Assembly: GCA_043820105.1 (NCBI GenBank)
Contig: JBDREC010000090.1
Span: 155,339-219,338, forward strand
DNA length: 64,000 nt
Direction: 5' to 3'
From: JBDREC01 sp043820105 [NCBI: Pseudomonadota bacterium]
GTDB lineage: Bacteria > Bdellovibrionota_F > JAHFAK01
Part shown: positions 50,009 through 57,761 of the stretch, piece by piece
How positions within the stretch are numbered: the stretch's first letter is position 1
Layout of the letters: every line of letters starts with the position of its first letter
Notes under the pieces: model-generated
Told to the model about the DNA's origin: nothing
Database searches by the model: none
Seen by the model: the letters and a program-made list of their open reading frames with translations, nothing else
Position numbers and translations under genes: made by a program

Positions 50009-51106
50009 TTAACTCCAAGTATTTATTTTAAACAATATAAGCATTATCGCGCTGATAGATAGCATTCCAAGATAGACCCAAATCCCAATATCAAGTTCTT
50101 TTTTTACACCTGACATTGAAGTATAGGTTGTGCATCCTGTTAGGTTAAATGCAAGGTAAGAAGAAACTGTTGGGAAAAATAATAATGAAGAAATGATGAA
50201 GAAAATATTTAAACTAGAGCTTATTGATAAGATTATAAGAGAAATAAATGTAATTATAAATCCTAAAAAATAGCCCTTAATAATGAAAGATCTTGAAGGA
50301 AGAATGGGCAGCAAAGCACTTGTTAATAATGATCCAGAGAAAATTGAGATTAAAAGCAAAATAATAAATGGCAAGGAATATTCTATTATACTTGAAAACA
50401 TTATTCCTTTTGACTCAAGACCAAAGAAAAATAGCACAATTAAGATTATGTAGACTGATTTTTTAAGGGCAATATTGAGTTCAAGAGGAACTATTTTTAA
50501 TCTTTCAGTAAAACTAAAATTAATGCGCTTCATTTCTTCAGTTTTTTTATATCCATTTTCAATATATGCTTTTATGTCTTTTGCCAAAACAGGTCCAAAT
50601 TTGACTTTAAAACCGGTTTCTTTTTTAACAAGATATGCACTAACTCCAACTGCCCCAAGCTGTGGACAAATTAGTTTTTTGTGAGAAAGAAGTTTATCCA
50701 AGTGCAGATCTTTTATTTTTGAAATAAGTTCACTTGTGCCAAAGGTGCCTTTGCCAGCAGCGCACCACACATTTATGCTTTTTGTATCAAGCACAACAAT
50801 CCAGGCATTAATGCCAGCTAATTCCTTTCTAAGAATATCAAAACTGAGTTTGTAATTAGCTGAAACAAAGACATCAGAATCTTTATTTGGATTTCCAATG
50901 GCGTAAAGACCTGGATTAACCATATAGGTATTTCTAAAATTTGATAATCTTGATTTTATGTTTCCCCAAAGATCACAAAAGTTCCATGATGATTTTACTT
51001 TTAATACATCTCCAAACATTGTTTTTTGAACACCTTCAACAAAAGAGGGCATTGTTGCTTGGCTTGATAAGCACGAAGAATTATTTGAACAAGCACAATC
51101 TGACAT
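50009..51106 (-). CDS. hgcA: Mercury-methylation corrinoid protein HgcA
   Basis: 365 residues. The corrinoid-binding domain (about 20-200) has the diagnostic cap-helix motif NVWCAAGK at 112-119, with C115 as the lower-axial cobalt ligand, followed by GTFGTSEL; ICPQLGAVGVSA and GFKVKFGPV match the CdhD-like fold. About five transmembrane helices fill 212-360, ending in the cytoplasmic short tail. Together with HgcB it transfers a methyl group to Hg(II). Three genes arsR-hgcA-hgcB are tightly packed (2 bp and 1 bp gaps). The N-terminal CACSNNSSC stretch with three cysteines is an extra feature to note. Function is assigned from strongly diagnostic motifs; host activity is not tested here. Confidence 0.96.
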   Translation of the reverse strand: MSDCACSNNSSCLSSQATMPSFVEGVQKTMFGDVLKVKSSWNFCDLWGNIKSRLSNFRNTYMVNPGLYAIGNPNKDSDVFVSANYKLSFDILRKELAGINAWIVVLDTKSINVWCAAGKGTFGTSELISKIKDLHLDKLLSHKKLICPQLGAVGVSAYLVKKETGFKVKFGPVLAKDIKAYIENGYKKTEEMKRINFSFTERLKIVPLELNIALKKSVYIILIVLFFFGLESKGIMFSSIIEYSLPFIILLLISIFSGSLLTSALLPILPSRSFIIKGYFLGFIITFISLIILSISSSLNIFFIISSLLFFPTVSSYLAFNLTGCTTYTSMSGVKKELDIGIWVYLGMLSISAIMLILFKINTWS

Positions 51107-51108
51107 TA

Positions 51109-51438
51109 TTATTTTCCTTCCAAAATGTTTAACATTTTTTGATCATTCTTTACTTTGTCATCATTTTCTAGATTTTTTAATATCCATGAACTAATTGTTT
51201 TTATAGAATCACAACATTCAGGACTAGAAAGACTAAAATAAACCCATTTTCCATCTTTTCTGCTTTTTACTAGTCCAGACTGTTTTAGAATTTGCATGTG
51301 TTTTGAAACTGTTGAAGCAGCAAGTTTGAAGATTTGACAAAACCTGCAAATGCAAAGTTCCCTGTTTTTTAAAAGCAAAAGCATTCTAACTCTATTTTCA
51401 TCAGAAAGGGCTTTTGTGATTGAAATTAATTTATCCAC
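51109..51438 (-). CDS. ArsR-family transcriptional regulator of the hgcAB operon
   Basis: Winged-helix ArsR/SmtB repressor-type protein with ELCICRFCQ (metal-site-like ELCxC motif in the alpha-3 helix), recognition helix LAASTVSKHMQILKQSG and wing GKWVYFSL; two more cysteines (ECC) near the C-terminus. A GTG start after CGAGG gives 109 residues, typical for the family; a TTG at 51504 would add 22 residues. Stop is 2 bp before hgcA. ArsR-like genes ahead of hgcAB are known in some methylators and were shown to respond to arsenic in one of them; here binding of As(III), Sb(III) or Hg(II) by the cysteines is inference. Confidence 0.9.
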   Translation of the reverse strand: MDKLISITKALSDENRVRMLLLLKNRELCICRFCQIFKLAASTVSKHMQILKQSGLVKSRKDGKWVYFSLSSPECCDSIKTISSWILKNLENDDKVKNDQKMLNILEGK

Positions 51439-51460
51439 AGGACCTCGATTCGTTAATAAG

Positions 51461-51504
51461 TCAAATGACGAAATATAAGTGTTTGAAACTGCGTTGTTTG
51501 TCAA
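51461..51504 (-). promoter_or_regulatory. Putative promoter/operator region of arsR-hgcAB
   Basis: TTGACA at 51504-51499 on the minus strand could be a -35 element, but the best -10 candidates are off-spacing. An imperfect inverted repeat TCAAA-N16-TTTGA (51461-51486) lies between it and the GTG start, where an ArsR operator would be expected. Weak evidence. Confidence 0.3.
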
Positions 51505-51579
51505 GAAAGAAATTTAGAAATGAGTGATGAGGAATCTCTTATCTGTGAAGAGGAAAGCTTATGATTTATAATAAATTAG

Positions 51580-51729
51580 CTTGAAGCCGATCCCCCAGAT
51601 GAACATAGATTAAAAAAATTAATATTTTACCCAGTATTACACCACCGTCCTGATGTATTTGCTGTAATTCCTGAACTGCAAAAAACAGTATTGCTACCTG
51701 GGTTGCATTGGGTAAGCGAAGTTGGGTAA
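51580..51729 (+). pseudogene. Possible coding relic without start codon
   Basis: A 49-codon frame reads LEADPPDEHRLKKLIFYPVL... with protein-like composition (RPDVFAVIPELQK) but is bounded by TAG and TAA and has no start codon or ribosome site. Followed directly by a hairpin element. Not matched to any family by eye. Confidence 0.3.
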
Positions 51730-51775
51730 CTTCCGGCATTATAATGTCACTAGCGAAGTGTTACAATAATGTTTT

Positions 51776-51900
51776 GAGATTGTTGATAAATTGGTGGATA
51801 GCAAGGCGGTCGATGAAAATTTACTTGAGGCGTACTACTGTACGTCGAAAGTTAATTTTTAGCGGCCAACGCAGCTAGCTGCCAATTTTGCAACAATCTC
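51776..51900. mobile_element. 125-bp long-hairpin element (MITE-like)
   Basis: Perfect 10-bp terminal inverted repeats GAGATTGTTG / CAACAATCTC. The interior is also an imperfect inverted repeat centred on CGTAC-TACT-GTACG (51831-51844), so the whole element can fold into one hairpin. Locally higher G+C than its surroundings. No coding frame. Lies between the hgc operon and the next minus-strand gene. Confidence 0.65.
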
Positions 51901-51971
51901 ATTAATAGCTTTTTCATATTCCTCCTCCTTGAAAAAGATAAAACCGGCTAGGGTTAGCTGGCTTTTTTAGT

Positions 51972-53096
51972 TTATGGCAGCTTTTCAACTTCTGGAATCA
52001 AAGAAAATGCCAGCATAGCATTTTCATCAAGTTGAGCATAAGCTTTAAAATATTCATACAGAAATGGGACATGGGCTATTGTATTGATTATTCTGTCCCC
52101 TTTTAAAATCAATTCAAGAATGCTTTCAAAGAATTTGCCATTTTCATCTTCGTAAACACCTGAAATTGGTCTGCCATAGAAAGGTTTTTGATAAATGTTA
52201 TCATAATAAGATAAAACAAAAATTGTACTTTCAGGATTTCCATCTCCAATAAGGTAAATATCCTTATTTCTATATCGTTCCAAATAATAAACTAATCTAA
52301 ATTCCGACAAAATATGTGTTGCAGCAATTCTTTTTGCATAATAATTAGTCATGAATTCATGCTCTATTTCTTGAGAATAAATAGCCACCTGCGATTGGTC
52401 AGGGAAGTCATATCCTAACGTTTTAGCAAACATTGGATATAAAAATAATCCATTTAGCACATGAGCAGGAATATCATCAACTTCTTTTAAGTCATTTTCT
52501 GTCCAGATTTTTACTTTATAAGCATTAGGAGTTAACCAGGAAAATTGATTCATATTATTAGGATCACTTGTAATCCATTGAGGAAGTTGATCTATATCTG
52601 GTTCTACAGACATACAAGTAAATATTCTTGAACCAAAAATTTTAAAAAGAACATAATAATAGTTTTCATACTTTTTCACCATAAAGTCTTCATTTTCAAT
52701 TAAATTATTGATATCAAATCCAAGGTATTGGTTAATTGCCAGTAGTGTATCTATACTTCCTGCTGTTAAACCCATTAGTGGTAGATAGCCTTTTTCAGAT
52801 TCTTTTTCTTTATTTTCAATTGTGACAATACCTGTTTTTTTAATAACAAAGATTTCAGCTGTTTTAAAAACCTGTTGTTGATTATGGTATAACCATTCTG
52901 GTAAAATCTCAAGCTGCGCTTCAAACTTGTAAGCATAATCATTTTGGCTTACTAATTTTATATCTAAAAGCTTTTCATTGGTTTTTAGATAAGCCATTGC
53001 CACAGTCAAGGCTTCGTCTTTATTTTGAATTACATTTGCATAAATTAGTGTGGAAAAAAATAAAATTGAAAGAATAAAGCATAATAGTTTTTTCAT
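51972..53096 (-). CDS. Exported protein of unknown function (374 residues)
   Basis: The start is the ATG of MKKLLCF, 4 bases after GGGAGG, rather than five codons upstream. Signal peptide about 1-20 (LLCFILSILFFSTLIYA). The mature sequence begins with a PepSY-like stretch (ALTVAMAYLKTNEKLLDIKLVSQNDYAYKFEAQ), then is mixed with many Tyr/Phe/Trp residues; no catalytic motif recognised. A sigma-54 promoter match lies 67 bp upstream on the same strand, as for several other exported proteins here. Confidence 0.78.
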   Translation of the reverse strand: MKKLLCFILSILFFSTLIYANVIQNKDEALTVAMAYLKTNEKLLDIKLVSQNDYAYKFEAQLEILPEWLYHNQQQVFKTAEIFVIKKTGIVTIENKEKESEKGYLPLMGLTAGSIDTLLAINQYLGFDINNLIENEDFMVKKYENYYYVLFKIFGSRIFTCMSVEPDIDQLPQWITSDPNNMNQFSWLTPNAYKVKIWTENDLKEVDDIPAHVLNGLFLYPMFAKTLGYDFPDQSQVAIYSQEIEHEFMTNYYAKRIAATHILSEFRLVYYLERYRNKDIYLIGDGNPESTIFVLSYYDNIYQKPFYGRPISGVYEDENGKFFESILELILKGDRIINTIAHVPFLYEYFKAYAQLDENAMLAFSLIPEVEKLP

Positions 53097-53162
53097 AGGA
53101 CCTCCCGGCATATAAAAAGGTTATTAACATACCGTTTCGTCCCAGTTTAAGAATATTGATAA

Positions 53163-53178
53163 AGCAAGATTGATGCCA
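53163..53178 (-). promoter_or_regulatory. Sigma-54 (-24/-12) promoter for the 374-residue exported protein
   Basis: Reverse strand TGGCAT-CAATC-TTGCT with GG-N10-GC spacing; one mismatch in the -24 half. Start codon at 53096. Confidence 0.7.
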
Positions 53179-53275
53179 AATAAATTTTTTGTCTTAATGT
53201 TTTGAATTTAAAGGTAGAATATCTCAGAGGATGAATTTGAAAATTATTGCTCAGGGTCGTTTTGCCACTATTGGC

Positions 53276-54067
53276 TTAGAAAAACAGAGCGATATTGAAA
53301 CCAAGTCTAAGTTGATTATCACCACCACCTATAAATTCTTCTTGATTGAGTCCTGCTGTATTTGAAATTCCTAGTTGAAATATATGTGTGTAATGTTTCC
53401 ACTGAATGGAAGCTGAATATGAAGGAATCCAGGTTTCATTTGCAGAATAATATTCATAGCTTCTATAACCCCAAATCGGATATGTAAACTCACAAACTAA
53501 AAACAGATCTTCAATTATTTTTATCTTTAAACCAGAACCAACTGCAAAAGTGTGATCATCTGTTGCTGATGAAACATTTATTAAATCATTGGAGTTAATT
53601 GTGAAGTAAAGTGGAAGCAAAAATTCAATTCTATCAAACAAATAGGCCGAATTCATTAACTGAAAATTAACCTTCACGGTTTTTGAATAGCCAGCAGAGT
53701 TTGGTAAGGAGATGCTAGTTTTAAAAGCTGAATTTATTAAATGATCTGAGCTTTTAAATAAAAGATTTAAATAGTTAAACTTAAAACCCAAATTATATAT
53801 TTTTCGTGTAGAGCTTCTTGAAAAGGAAAGAGCAAAGGCATTAAGAAAATTATATTCAGCTTCTAAATGAAGATTTAAAGCACCATCAAGCCCTAAGAGA
53901 TTATCTTCCCAGGCAAGAGCAATATTTGCTCTGTGACCAATTAATAAAGCTATATCCCCCTCTTCACTAATATGAGGTGCTTCCATGTTATAATATTTAG
54001 CTATGGGAATTTCAGATGCAAGGACTATATTTGCAAATAATAAAATTATTATTCCAATATATTTCAT
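53276..54067 (-). CDS. Predicted outer-membrane beta-barrel protein
   Basis: 263 residues. Signal peptide about 1-17 (YIGIIILLFANIVLASE). The mature part shows repeated amphipathic strands (LNLHLEAEYNF, AFALSFSR, YNLGFKFNYLNLLF, HIFQLGISN) and ends with RLGFNIALFF, i.e. a C-terminal Phe typical of outer-membrane barrels. It resembles DUF5777-like barrels often found beside multihaem cytochromes. Shares a strand and a 92-bp gap (heptamers) with the upstream six-haem lipoprotein gene, so an electron-transfer role at the outer membrane is possible. Confidence 0.7.
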   Translation of the reverse strand: MKYIGIIILLFANIVLASEIPIAKYYNMEAPHISEEGDIALLIGHRANIALAWEDNLLGLDGALNLHLEAEYNFLNAFALSFSRSSTRKIYNLGFKFNYLNLLFKSSDHLINSAFKTSISLPNSAGYSKTVKVNFQLMNSAYLFDRIEFLLPLYFTINSNDLINVSSATDDHTFAVGSGLKIKIIEDLFLVCEFTYPIWGYRSYEYYSANETWIPSYSASIQWKHYTHIFQLGISNTAGLNQEEFIGGGDNQLRLGFNIALFF

Positions 54068-54095
54068 TTCTATTTATCTCCTTTATTTATCTGCT

Positions 54096-54159
54096 TCTTA
54101 ACTCTTAATTCTTAACTCTTAATCTTAATTTTGAATTTTGAATTTTGAATTTTGAATTA
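54096..54159. repeat. Mixed heptamer array (CTTAACT / CTTAATT / TTTGAAT)
   Basis: Three CTTAACT/CTTAATT-type units then four TTTGAAT units, filling the gap between the cytochrome and barrel genes and ending at the cytochrome stop codon. Confidence 0.85.
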
Positions 54160-54762
54160 TTAATCATCATCATCTCCTTCATTCCACTCATTGCCATGGC
54201 ATTTATAACAACTTGGTTCACCATCATCACCACCTCTCAAATCAGAGCCGTGACAAATTATGCAGTTCTCTGTTGGCGAAGAATAATTAGCTGCATGCAA
54301 ATATCCACCTAAGCTTGTGCTATGGCTAACACTTGACCATTCATTGAAATGGCACAAATAGCATGAAGGCTGATTGTTGTCTCCACCTGACAAATCAGAT
54401 CCATGGCAAGATGTGCAATTTGATGTTGGTAGCAAGTAACCTGTGTTATGATTTATTCCGCCAAGGGAGTTTGTATGAGTACTTGGTGCGTGGCTTGATG
54501 CATCTTCTGTTTTAACCATTGTCCATAAGTTACTGTGACATTTATAACAAGACGAATAGCTTGAGCTTCCCTGTAAACTTGATCCATGGCAAACAGTACA
54601 ATATTTTAAAGGATTAGTAATATCATTTTTATGATAAATTCCTTGCAGCTTTCTATTATGATTTTCTGGCGCATTACTTGTACATCCAAGAAATAAAATG
54701 AGAAAGAATGTTAATGTTAAGATAGGGACTTTATAAATTTTATAAAAATGAATTGTCAGCAT
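54160..54762 (-). CDS. Hexahaem c-type cytochrome lipoprotein
   Basis: 200 residues with lipobox LFLGC (C27). Six CxxCH motifs (CTVCH, CYKCH, CTSCH, CYLCH, CIICH, CYKCH) in three repeats of about 45-50 residues, each reading N/Y-C-xx-CHGSDLxGG...PSCYxCHxNEW, so three dihaem modules. The tail is NEWNEGDDDD. No haem-maturation genes are nearby. Expected to be anchored in the outer or inner membrane facing the periplasm or outside and to carry electrons; partner is possibly the adjacent beta-barrel. The start ATG is the first in frame; TATAAT (about 25 bp upstream, minus strand) may be its -10. Confidence 0.88.
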   Translation of the reverse strand: MLTIHFYKIYKVPILTLTFFLILFLGCTSNAPENHNRKLQGIYHKNDITNPLKYCTVCHGSSLQGSSSYSSCYKCHSNLWTMVKTEDASSHAPSTHTNSLGGINHNTGYLLPTSNCTSCHGSDLSGGDNNQPSCYLCHFNEWSSVSHSTSLGGYLHAANYSSPTENCIICHGSDLRGGDDGEPSCYKCHGNEWNEGDDDD

Positions 54763-54880
54763 TTGGCTTTCTTTAATTATTAAATGATATTTATTATAAA
54801 TACCTCACATTAAAAGTAAAGGCCATTAACTTATTGACACAAATCCATTTTAAAAATAATAATTTGCCAGTTTTCCATTA

Positions 54881-54909
54881 TTAACTTACAGCTTACTGCT
54901 TACCACTTT
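54881..54909. repeat. Heptamer array, CTTACAG/CTTACTG/CTTACCA
   Basis: Three to four 7-mer units in the leader of the lipoprotein gene at 54924, just before AAGGGG. Confidence 0.8.
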
Positions 54910-54923
54910 ATAAGGGGTGCACT

Positions 54924-55484
54924 ATGAATAATAAAATCTTAATCTTAATCTTAATCTTAATCTTAATCCTAATCCTAACTCTTATATCCTGCGGAGCAGA
55001 TCAAAACAATCAGAATAACAATAACAATGCCAATAACGCTGCAACAAGCGATATGTCAACTTATACAAATGAAACCTATTCATACCAAATCGATTATCCA
55101 GGCTCCTGGATTGTCGCTGAAGCAAACGCTCAAGCTGCTGTGACAATTTTATCAGATGATATAGATTCTGCTATGTATGTCATGAGTGTTGACGCTACAA
55201 CTGACACTCTTACAGAAGTTTTTAATGAAGGCAAAGAAGACATGGAAAGTGGCTCAGTCTTAAATGCATATTCTTTTGTTTCGAGCTCTTCAACAACTTT
55301 AAACACTGAAACTGCGATCCAGTGGATTTATAATTATTATATTGGGCAGGAATGGAAAGCTCAGGCTATTTTAGTTGTTAAAAATGGCTATGCTTATAAT
55401 ATAACTTATCAAGCTTATACTGAAAATTATGATGAAGGCTTGCCTTATTTTGAAGCTAGTCTTTTGACTTTTATTTTTGATTAG
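54924..55484 (+). CDS. Lipoprotein with PsbP-like domain; microsatellite-coded signal peptide
   Basis: 186 residues; AAGGGG is 6 bases before the ATG. The signal peptide's hydrophobic core is an (Ile-Leu)n run coded by at least five ATCTTA hexamers and ends at LISC (C23). An Asn-rich linker (QNNQNNNNNANN) leads to a domain of about 140 residues starting YTNETYSYQIDYPGSWIV and containing IQWIYNYYIGQEWKAQAILVVKNGYAYNITYQA, the pattern of PsbP-like/DUF1795-type lipoproteins. Function unknown. Unit-number change in the hexamer array would lengthen or shorten the signal peptide without shifting frame. Confidence 0.82.
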   Translation: MNNKILILILILILILILTLISCGADQNNQNNNNNANNAATSDMSTYTNETYSYQIDYPGSWIVAEANAQAAVTILSDDIDSAMYVMSVDATTDTLTEVFNEGKEDMESGSVLNAYSFVSSSSTTLNTETAIQWIYNYYIGQEWKAQAILVVKNGYAYNITYQAYTENYDEGLPYFEASLLTFIFD

Positions 55485-55550
55485 GTTTTTTCCAGTAGGC
55501 TCATGTGCCTTTTTGAACGGAAGACGGCTAGCGACTGAATTAAATTCTAA

Positions 55551-55587
55551 AATAATTAATAATCAACAATTAATAATTAATTTTTAA
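55551..55587. repeat. Heptamer array, AATAATT/AATCAAC family
   Basis: About five A+T 7-mer units (AATAATT, AATAATC, AACAATT) directly ahead of GAGGGGAAGGAG. Confidence 0.7.
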
Positions 55588-55627
55588 TGAGGGGAAGGAG
55601 AAATACCCGAATTTTGGTGAATTTGAT

Positions 55628-57154
55628 TTGTATTTTTTTTTAATTTTTACTTTAAATAATGAGCTAGGTCTTGGTAAGAATTTAAAAGAGGTTTTAGGAG
55701 CTGTAAAATGGGAGGCTTCAGGACAAACTTTGGACCTTCAATTAGAGGCTTTACAGCTTGTCTTATCTCAGCACCTTGATAAGTCTGAAGTTCGTGAATA
55801 TTTAATGAAACGCAAAGGTGCAATATTAGAACTAGGAGTAAATTCTGAGAAAGCTATTTTCTGTTATGTTAGAACTATGAGTTCACGAGATTTAGCTGGA
55901 GAAGAAGCTTCTAACATTTTGCAGGATGTCTTAAGAAGTGAACTTAGTGATTCTGTTAAGATTGAAGCATTAAAGGGTTTAAGATTCCCCCTGAATGCTT
56001 CAGAAAAAGCCCTTGAAACTATTGTTGAAAGAGGCTTGCATGCAAGTGAGGCTGTTCAAATCGTAGCCTTAGAAACCATGGCAAATGATGCTTATATTAT
56101 GATGCGCATGATGGAACATGCATCGTTTTTAGAATTACTTCACATTGTGGAAAATAATTATCTGAACCACTCTGATCCAAATCTTAGAAGAGTATCAATT
56201 TTACTTATTCACTATTTTTCAAGAAATCAGGAATCTTTTTCTTATGAAATCTTTAGAAAAAGAGTTGAGCTTGAAAAAGTTCCAATAATTAAAGATATAC
56301 TAAAAAGGGCAGTCCTAATTTCGGCTCTACGCTATGCTGGAAATGAACCAGCTTTTTTTGAAATAGCTCTTATCCTGGAAATAGATTTGTTTGATAGATT
56401 GGAAAGTGAAAATCCATTTCTAAGATCAAGATCAAATCCAATATCTCATATTAGAGTTTTGAACAGCCAATTTGTGGAGTCCATTACAATAGGTAAACTA
56501 AGAGAAGCAATAAGACTCTTAAAACAAAACCTTATAAATGATCGAGTTGTTAATGTTTCAGTAGGTGATAATACAAGGGCTTTAATGTGGACTTTTGATT
56601 TCCATTCTTTTCTTTATTTACTTGTAGATGTTCTTGAAAAAAAACTTACTGATATTGAAAGTTTAAAGGGGGAAGCATTATCAAGAAAGCTTCAAATGAC
56701 TATATTCATACTTGGTGGAGTTGATTCATTAAAAAGAAGGCGCGTTATAAAGCCTGCGGAAAGCTTAGAGTTTCATGCTTTTGTTACAAATGATGTTGAT
56801 GCAAAATATGAAGAGTTATTAAGAGGTAGGTTAAAGGGGTATGAAGCTACTGAAGCTGACCTGGGTATTGATAAAGAATCTATTGTAAAGGGAAAAGAAG
56901 CAGTGCTTTTGGATTTTGCAGAGGATCTGCTTAGAAGGCAAGGCAAAATTACTGAAGTCTTATCGGATTTTGATTCTTTGTTAGATGCAAGAAGTGAAAG
57001 ACCAATTGCTGAAGAAAAAAAGAGCGGGAGAGATATATGGATATTTGAAAAAATGACAGGAGCCCCAATATCTGTTGGAACGGGAGATCTGAAAAATAAA
57101 AAGGACCCAACAAAGAAAAGAGCAAGAAGAAAAATAAGAGATATGAAAAAGTGA
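55628..57154 (+). CDS. Helical repeat protein with C-terminal tail shared with its neighbour
   Basis: 508 residues in the open frame from a TTG. The ribosome-site-rich stretch GGGGAAGGAG lies 35-45 bases upstream, in frame with a signal-like VNLICIFF that reaches a run of nine T (55633-55641) and stops; one added T would join it to this frame as a proper signal peptide. The body is all-helical with HEAT-like repeats (ALETMANDAYIMM, LRRVSILLIHYFS, LKRAVLISALRYAGNEPAFFEIALI). The last 50 residues (ERP...GRDIWIFEKMTGAPISVG...DPTKKRAR...) align without gaps to the C-terminus of the next gene's product. Family not recognised; start and exact N-terminus uncertain. Confidence 0.7.
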   Translation: MYFFLIFTLNNELGLGKNLKEVLGAVKWEASGQTLDLQLEALQLVLSQHLDKSEVREYLMKRKGAILELGVNSEKAIFCYVRTMSSRDLAGEEASNILQDVLRSELSDSVKIEALKGLRFPLNASEKALETIVERGLHASEAVQIVALETMANDAYIMMRMMEHASFLELLHIVENNYLNHSDPNLRRVSILLIHYFSRNQESFSYEIFRKRVELEKVPIIKDILKRAVLISALRYAGNEPAFFEIALILEIDLFDRLESENPFLRSRSNPISHIRVLNSQFVESITIGKLREAIRLLKQNLINDRVVNVSVGDNTRALMWTFDFHSFLYLLVDVLEKKLTDIESLKGEALSRKLQMTIFILGGVDSLKRRRVIKPAESLEFHAFVTNDVDAKYEELLRGRLKGYEATEADLGIDKESIVKGKEAVLLDFAEDLLRRQGKITEVLSDFDSLLDARSERPIAEEKKSGRDIWIFEKMTGAPISVGTGDLKNKKDPTKKRARRKIRDMKK

Positions 57155-57227
57155 GTCTGGTTTGTAGTCAATCCTTTTATTTTGCTTACTATCTTACGAC
57201 TTATGACCCATTAATTGGAGTGTAAAA

Positions 57228-57749
57228 ATGAAAAAAATGTTAGTAATATTATTATTGTTTCTGCAAACAATAACTTATGGAATTTCAGAAACACAGAGTG
57301 GAGCAGGGGATGAATTAGGAGTAAAGGCTGAATTGGCTTTCCTGAGAAATGCTACAATTTTACTTGCTAGCAAAATTAAACTTATAAGAATTTATTTTCA
57401 TGCCATAGACCCAAAAGAACCTTTAAACACTTTTCAAAAATTCGATGAACTTTTGCAAAGAGTAGGTGGGCAAGAACCTAGAACTGAATCAACTTCAAGA
57501 ATGTCAAGAGCAGAAAGAACAGAACATTTCAGGATTTTTACAGACCATGTTTTAGGTCTGTATGCTGTTCAGGTAAGTCAGCCAGAAAGACCTGCCATTG
57601 AGTCACTTCCTCGTGGAAGAGAAATAAGGATTTTTGAAACCTTAACAGGTGCACCTATTAAAATTGGTGAAAAGCATCCTGAAAGAGTTACTGATCCAGC
57701 TAGAAAAAGAGCTCGAGGAAGAAGCCCTGCAAAAAAAGCAAAAAAATAA
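57228..57749 (+). CDS. Small exported protein with the same C-terminal tail
   Basis: 173 residues; GGAG is 8 bases before the ATG. Signal peptide about 1-20 (LVILLLFLQTITYGIS). The helical body of about 95 residues is unlike the upstream protein, but the final 54 residues (ERP...GREIRIFETLTGAPIKIG...DPARKRARG...KK) match it: GR-E/D-I-x-IFE-xx-TGAPI-x-x-G, DP, KRAR, terminal KK. A shared targeting, processing or binding tail is inferred. It follows the 508-residue gene by 73 bp that include CTTACGA heptamers. Confidence 0.72.
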   Translation: MKKMLVILLLFLQTITYGISETQSGAGDELGVKAELAFLRNATILLASKIKLIRIYFHAIDPKEPLNTFQKFDELLQRVGGQEPRTESTSRMSRAERTEHFRIFTDHVLGLYAVQVSQPERPAIESLPRGREIRIFETLTGAPIKIGEKHPERVTDPARKRARGRSPAKKAKK

Positions 57750-57761
57750 AGGAATAAAAAA

